Shown: piece after piece, positions 14,487 to 18,857 of the stretch
Layout of the letters: the number at the start of each line of letters is the position of its first letter
Position numbering within the stretch: position 1 is the first letter of the stretch
Source of the DNA: an uncultured Kangiella sp.
GTDB taxonomy: Bacteria > Pseudomonadota > Gammaproteobacteria > Enterobacterales > DSM-103792
DNA length: 18,857 nucleotides
Assembly: GCA_946480585.1 (NCBI GenBank)
Contig: CAMLKQ010000009.1
Location: forward strand, 1 to 18,857
Direction: 5' to 3'
Program-made: the position numbers and the translations under genes
The notes under the pieces: model-generated
The model's database searches: none
Told to the model about the DNA's origin: nothing
What the model saw: only the letters and a program-made list of their open reading frames with translations

Positions 14487-16295
14487 TCAGATGGAATAGC
14501 TCAAGTAGGCCGAGATGAAATCGCGGTCCGACAACGGATCCTGATCGTCATTGCCGAAGAATGACGAGTAACCGATATCCCAGCGCCACTTCTGCAGGTA
14601 ATCAAAGGTGACACCCACGGTTGCAGACATCCGATCTTCCATAAAGTTGCTGATCGGAGCCGGGGTATAGCCGCTGACATCGTGCTGGAAGACCAGGCGC
14701 GGGGTCACGTTGACACCCCAGAAGGCATCGTTGTACTCCCAACGAGTAACCAGACGATAGCCCCATGACGAGTCGGTGGCGAATTCATTGGTTTCAACGC
14801 CTTCACACTGCCCCAACTGAATCGGGCTGGTTCCCGGAATAGCCTGACGGCAACCGGTGCCGGTCCACGGCGTGAACATGCCATTACCGGCACGGCCCTG
14901 ATTGCCAGAACGCGACGTGCCTGCAACTTCAAAACGCAACTCATCCTGGCTCGGCAGATCCGGAATCCAGTTGCCACCGATTTCGGTCAGGAACACAAAC
15001 TGGTCAGCGCCCATGAAACTACCGAACAGCTTGGTGAATGTGACTTGTGCTTGATAGGTATCAAAGAGGCGGTAACCAGAAATCTCTTCGCCTTGCAATG
15101 CACCACCGGGGATTTGGCTTGTGCCAAACGGAATGATGCCAACCGGCTCCAAGGTTGCAAACAACAGCTCGACATCGTCGATTTGCAGCGGCTCGTCCTG
15201 GCGCATTGAGACTTCGCCGGCGATCGACCAACCACCATCAGTCGAGGTGTTGAACGACAGGCCGTACAACTTGATGTCTTCCGGATACTCAAGGAAACCC
15301 TCAACACGCGAACCATTGTGCGCGTAAGCGGAAATCACCGGACGTTTGTTGTGGTAGTTGAGGTAATAGAGGCCAAATTCGGTATCGCCCAGCGTCTCAG
15401 ACAACCAGCTGAATTTGACACCGAACTGACCGTGGTCAGCCGGATCGCGATCAGCCGTACGGCACGCCTGGGTCGCAAAGGTGCTTTCTGGCACTTGGCC
15501 AAACAAGAGATGAACAACACCGTTGGCGCCATCACATGAACCGCCCTCAACTTCGGTGTCACCGATGAAATCCTGGGTCGACAGGAATGTGCCGGGCGAA
15601 TCGAACACAACCGGTTCCCACTCAAACTGCGCATACGCTTCAACACCGACGGAGTCGGTCAGCTGGTACGAGCCCCAGATCGCCTTGGCCGGAATAAACG
15701 CCTCTTTCAGTTCCGAACCCGGCACGCGCAGCTTGGCCAGATCGAGGGCGTTGGCTTCGGAAATGCTGTGTTGAATCAGGGTGCTTTCACCCCAGTTGAT
15801 CACTTGCTCACCGATCCGAACCTGGAACGGCTTTTCGAACAAATCACCGCCCATGTAGATGTAGGTATCAAGCAGGCGCGCGTCCCTGCCTTGACGATCC
15901 TTTGCCGGCTCGGACAGCTCACGGAATTCGCGGCTTTCATCCATCAGTTCGACGTCGTACAGCCACACACCACGCATGAACAGGCCGTAACCATCGGCAT
16001 GACGCAAATCGAGCTCATGCAGGCCTTTGATCGCTTTCGAGAAGGTATCGCCTTTGTCAAAATTCAGGTTGCCATCGTCGTTGTTGTTGGACCACGCCGT
16101 GCCACCGTTCGCGATGCCAACTTTGGCATCATCGCGCTCTTCCATCCGCCAACCGGCACCCACAGTAAAGGTCGAGTCGAAACTGCCTTCCCAGTTACCC
16201 GACGAGATGTCGACGGCCTTGGCCGGCTGTGCTGCAGCAAGCGTCAGCAACACACCGCTGGCGACGGCGGTCAGCTTGTGCAGACGAGTCGACAT
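14487..16295 (-). CDS. DUF1302 outer-membrane protein
   Basis: This 602-residue protein has a signal peptide (MSTRLHKLTAVASGVLLTLAAAQPAKA, cleaved after residue 27). The family is recognised from NWEGSFDSTFTVGAGWR (34-50), VRIGEQVINWGESTLIQH (159-176) and the aromatic-rich alternating strands through to FISAYLSYSI at the C-terminus. This is the pattern of a transmembrane beta-barrel. Four cysteines (254/278 and 482/497) could form two disulphides in surface loops. The family has no proven function; induction during growth on steroids, terpenes or other hydrophobic compounds is, as I recall, reported for some members. It is the first gene of the operon. The start is ambiguous: ATG 16295 gives the tidiest signal peptide and has AGGGGA upstream, while ATG 16322 (nine codons earlier) has GGAAGG six bases upstream. 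The frame extends farther upstream still (to 16619) but would overlap the preceding gene. Confidence 0.9.
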   Translation of the reverse strand: MSTRLHKLTAVASGVLLTLAAAQPAKAVDISSGNWEGSFDSTFTVGAGWRMEERDDAKVGIANGGTAWSNNNDDGNLNFDKGDTFSKAIKGLHELDLRHADGYGLFMRGVWLYDVELMDESREFRELSEPAKDRQGRDARLLDTYIYMGGDLFEKPFQVRIGEQVINWGESTLIQHSISEANALDLAKLRVPGSELKEAFIPAKAIWGSYQLTDSVGVEAYAQFEWEPVVFDSPGTFLSTQDFIGDTEVEGGSCDGANGVVHLLFGQVPESTFATQACRTADRDPADHGQFGVKFSWLSETLGDTEFGLYYLNYHNKRPVISAYAHNGSRVEGFLEYPEDIKLYGLSFNTSTDGGWSIAGEVSMRQDEPLQIDDVELLFATLEPVGIIPFGTSQIPGGALQGEEISGYRLFDTYQAQVTFTKLFGSFMGADQFVFLTEIGGNWIPDLPSQDELRFEVAGTSRSGNQGRAGNGMFTPWTGTGCRQAIPGTSPIQLGQCEGVETNEFATDSSWGYRLVTRWEYNDAFWGVNVTPRLVFQHDVSGYTPAPISNFMEDRMSATVGVTFDYLQKWRWDIGYSSFFGNDDQDPLSDRDFISAYLSYSI

Positions 16296-16392
16296 CGTTT
16301 GCTTTTCCCCTGTTCTTGTCATTGTGAACCTTCCCCGAGATGTGTTGGATGAGTGGTTCGGCGCGGGCTGGTAAAACTGAGCAGACCAGCGA

Positions 16393-16460
16393 GGCCAGAA
16401 AACGCACCGGCCGATACTAACAACAGGCCAGATGAGTCGCAAGCGGCCAGACCTCTGGCC
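16393..16460 (-). promoter_or_regulatory. Candidate promoter and operator sites of the DUF1302 operon
   Basis: On the minus strand, TTGCGA (16437-16442) and TAGTAT (16414-16419) are 17 bp apart, a fair sigma-70 pair. The motif GGCCAGA (plus strand) occurs at 16393-16399 (just after the expected start of transcription), 16426-16432 (in the spacer) and 16445-16451. The last forms a near-perfect palindrome with TCTGGCC at 16454-16460, just upstream of the -35. This arrangement suits a regulator binding several copies; the regulator is unknown. Confidence 0.4.
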
Positions 16461-16470
16461 GGAAAAGGGC

Positions 16471-16489
16471 GTTTTTTCGGCGAAAAAAC
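16471..16489 (-). terminator. Possible weak terminator after the GGDEF-EAL gene
   Basis: An AT-rich 8-bp hairpin (16471-16478 with 16482-16489, 3-base loop) begins about 45 bp after the stop of the GGDEF-EAL gene. Its stem is mostly A-T pairs and it lacks a clean T tract on the minus strand, so termination would be weak. The adjacent GGCCAGA palindrome (16444-16461) might contribute. Confidence 0.35.
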
Positions 16490-16533
16490 CAGCATTTTGC
16501 TGCGCCGCAACACGAGATTTAGCTGACCAAGCC

Positions 16534-18857
16534 TCAGTTAACGGCCACTTGAGAAGAAAGCGCTGGCAATGCTCGCCTCGCCGCCGCCTCGTGCAGGAAT
16601 GTCGTGCACTGGCTGACATTCAACGGCCGGCTGTAATGAAAGCCCTGAATGACATGACAGCCAAGCTCGTGCAGAAAACGCTGCTGCTCTGCCGTTTCGA
16701 CCCCCTCGGCGACAACCGACAGTTTCAGGGCATGCGCCATGCGGATAATCGCCGACACGATGGCGACATCCTCATCATCGCCAGGAATGTCCCGGACAAA
16801 ACTGCGATCAATCTTGAGGGTGGAAATCGGAAAGCGCTTCAAATAGCTGAGTGAGGAGTAGCCGGTACCGAAATCGTCAATCGATAGCGCCACTCCCATG
16901 TCGCGCAGCTCACCAAGCGTGCGCATCACGTGTTCTTCGTCTTCCATCAGGAAACTCTCGGTGAGTTCGAGTTCCAGACTGCCGGCTGGCATCCGGGTTT
17001 CGGCCAGAATGCTCTGAACGAGCTTGGGAAACTGCTGCGAACGGAACTGCCGCCCCGAGACATTCACCGCGATGTACGACGGCGCCACGCCGGCCCGGTG
17101 CCAGTCAACGTATTGCCGGCAGGCCTCGGTCAGCACCCATTCGCCGAGCGCCAGGATCTGGCCGTTTTCTTCTGCGAGGCCAATGAAATCTGCTGGCGAT
17201 ACCAAGCCACGGGTACCGGACTCCCAGCGCACCAGCACTTCCATGCCAATGATGTCGCCATTGGCAAGACCGAGTTGGGGCTGAAAATGCAGGGCGAACT
17301 CCTGCCGTTCGATGGCATAGCGCAGATCCCGCTCCATGCCGATGCGAGCCAGCGCCTGCTGCTGCATTTCCGAGGTGAAAAACTCATAAGTGTTGCGGCC
17401 GCTGTCCTTGGCGCGGTACATCGCAGCGTCGGCATTGCGAATCAAATCTTCCGGGCTGTCGCCATCCCCCGGATAGACGCTAATGCCGATCGAACCGCCA
17501 ATCAGGCATTCATAGCCATCGACCACAATCGGTCGCGCCAGAACCTTCAGCAAGGTTTGGGCAACGGTGCCGGCATTTTTTGCGCCATAAATCGGCGACA
17601 GAATCACCGCAAACTCGTCGCCACCGAAACGGGCAATGGTGTCGCTTTCCCGGACACAGCTGCGCAAGGCATCGGCAACCGCGACCAGCAATTTGTCGCC
17701 CGCCGAGTGCCCCATGCTGTCATTGATGTTCTTGAAGCGATCCAGATCGATGAACAGCAGCGCCAGATTGGTGCCTTCACGGCGCGCCCGTGACATCGAC
17801 TGGCGCAGCCGGTCCACAAACAGCGACCGGTTCGGCAGCTCGGTCAGCGCATCGTAATTGGCCTGATAATTGAGCCGTTCCTCGGCCTCTTTGCGTTCGG
17901 TGATGTCAGATGCAATCAACACGTATTCGACGATCTGGCCAGCGTCATTGCACACGGCATTGAGCGTCATCCACTGTGGGTAAACGGTGCCGTCTTTTTT
18001 CCGGCTCCAGATCTCACCTTGCCAGGCATGGTGCTTTTGCACCTGATTGAAAATGTGCTCGTACAGTTCTGCCGGCTGTTTGCTGGAAAACAGCAAGCGC
18101 GGCGGCTTGGCCATCACGTCGGCCGCGCTGTAGCCACTGATGCGGGTAAACGCCCGGTTGGCCATGCGGATCCGGCGCTCGGCATCCAGCACCAGAATGC
18201 TGTCCGACGCCGCCTCGAACACCACGGCTGCCTGTCGCAAACTTTCTTCACGCCGACGAGCGTCACTGGCATCGGTCAGCAACACCAGCATGCCCGCTTG
18301 CGGCTGGCCCGGCTCCATGGCACTGAACAACAGCTGACACCAGATGGCGCGACCGTCATGCCGCCGCAACTGCACCGCCTGCTCACATTGATTGTCTTGA
18401 CCAAGCACGCTCACCGCGCGGGTCAGCGCCTGCTCAAACGCGCTATCGTTGCCGAAGACTTCACTGGTCGTCTTGTGTTCGACCCGCTCCCGCGTGGTAC
18501 CGAGCAGCAGGCAAAAGCTGTCATTGATCTGGCTGATGCGGCGGCCACGCAGCACCAGCAAGCCGACCGGCAGCCGGGCCAACAGCAGCGCCGCAGTATC
18601 GGGCGCGACCGTCTGCAGCTCGCTGAACTCCAGCACCAACAATTGGCCGAGGCCGCTCGCCTCGGTGGCGACCGGGTAGCCGGTAACCGACAGGCGCCTG
18701 CCATCGGCTTCGATGACCCCGGACCAGCTGCGGCCGGCCAGGCTCCGTTGGCGCAGTTCCGGCCAGGCCGTGGGTTGATCGTGAAACACGGTATCGGCCA
18801 ACAGCTGCTGTTTGAGCGCTTCGGCGTCGTGATTGAGCAGCCGTGGCAACGGTCCGC
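16534..18857 (-). CDS. PAS-GGDEF-EAL cyclic-di-GMP signalling protein, 5' end beyond the window
   Basis: The frame is open to the right edge; a TTG at 18849 is probably internal. Counting from there, 771 residues are visible. Residues 1-80 look like the end of a sensory domain. PAS domains lie at about 85-195 and 203-320 (FEAASDSILVLDAERRIRMANRAFTRISGY). The GGDEF domain (325-490) has an intact GGDEF motif (409-413) and an inhibitory-site RESD (400-403), so diguanylate cyclase activity and product inhibition are plausible. The EAL domain (500-755) has EVL instead of EAL (537-539). The other key motifs remain: NVSGRQF, ELTES, IDDFGTGYSSLSYLKRFP with LKIDRSF, and AEGVE. Phosphodiesterase activity is therefore also plausible. 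No membrane helix is seen in the visible part. It probably senses a signal through PAS and adjusts cyclic-di-GMP; the dominant activity cannot be read from the sequence. It stops 238 bp before the DUF1302 gene start. Confidence 0.93.
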   Translation of the reverse strand, partial: GPLPRLLNHDAEALKQQLLADTVFHDQPTAWPELRQRSLAGRSWSGVIEADGRRLSVTGYPVATEASGLGQLLVLEFSELQTVAPDTAALLLARLPVGLLVLRGRRISQINDSFCLLLGTTRERVEHKTTSEVFGNDSAFEQALTRAVSVLGQDNQCEQAVQLRRHDGRAIWCQLLFSAMEPGQPQAGMLVLLTDASDARRREESLRQAAVVFEAASDSILVLDAERRIRMANRAFTRISGYSAADVMAKPPRLLFSSKQPAELYEHIFNQVQKHHAWQGEIWSRKKDGTVYPQWMTLNAVCNDAGQIVEYVLIASDITERKEAEERLNYQANYDALTELPNRSLFVDRLRQSMSRARREGTNLALLFIDLDRFKNINDSMGHSAGDKLLVAVADALRSCVRESDTIARFGGDEFAVILSPIYGAKNAGTVAQTLLKVLARPIVVDGYECLIGGSIGISVYPGDGDSPEDLIRNADAAMYRAKDSGRNTYEFFTSEMQQQALARIGMERDLRYAIERQEFALHFQPQLGLANGDIIGMEVLVRWESGTRGLVSPADFIGLAEENGQILALGEWVLTEACRQYVDWHRAGVAPSYIAVNVSGRQFRSQQFPKLVQSILAETRMPAGSLELELTESFLMEDEEHVMRTLGELRDMGVALSIDDFGTGYSSLSYLKRFPISTLKIDRSFVRDIPGDDEDVAIVSAIIRMAHALKLSVVAEGVETAEQQRFLHELGCHVIQGFHYSRPLNVSQCTTFLHEAAARRALPALSSQVAVN

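Noticed and set aside
16323..16619. N-terminal extension of the DUF1302 frame to 16619, which would give 710 residues.
   Set aside because: The extension is Arg-rich and not signal-peptide-like, overlaps the end of the GGDEF-EAL gene and crosses the candidate promoter. Starts at 16322 or 16295 fit far better.

Overview
This window is ordinary-looking chromosomal DNA from a proteobacterium, most probably a gammaproteobacterium. It is GC-rich and densely coded. It carries a YjgR/HerA-like ATPase, a very large (GDH-180 type) NAD-glutamate dehydrogenase and a DUF1302/DUF1329/Asp-box/RND gene set of the kind known from Pseudomonas-like and other gamma- and betaproteobacteria. There is no phage, transposon, CRISPR array, tRNA or rRNA that I can see. 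The genus cannot be fixed by eye.

Left part (1-3985). The 3' end of a yjgR-like ATPase gene closes with a good terminator. Then come two plus-strand genes for exported proteins: an unrecognised 276-residue protein and a matrixin-type zinc protease with a C-terminal CARDB-like domain. They are 77 bp apart with no terminator between them. They converge on a minus-strand GNAT acetyltransferase gene, and a bidirectional terminator lies between the two directions.

Middle (4141-9286). A single minus-strand gene encodes the 1664-residue NAD-glutamate dehydrogenase. It has its own candidate promoter, a GC-rich leader hairpin and an intrinsic terminator. Its last roughly 50 residues form a lysine/alanine/proline-rich tail like that of histone H1, which is unusual for the family.

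Right part (9572-18857). Four minus-strand genes form one operon, in transcription order: DUF1302 outer-membrane protein, DUF1329 periplasmic protein, Asp-box (Ycf48-like) propeller and RND/MMPL membrane transporter. The gaps are 16, 121 and 9 bp. Together they provide one candidate component for the outer membrane, two for the periplasm and one for the inner membrane, so they probably form a trans-envelope route for a hydrophobic compound. The substrate is unknown. This is the most interesting unit in the window. Its candidate promoter is surrounded by repeated GGCCAGA motifs. Upstream, running off the right edge, is a PAS-GGDEF-EAL protein for cyclic-di-GMP turnover. It is probably a separate transcription unit.

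Very long open frames lie antisense to the large genes, up to 1296 codons opposite the dehydrogenase. I treat them as by-products of codon bias.
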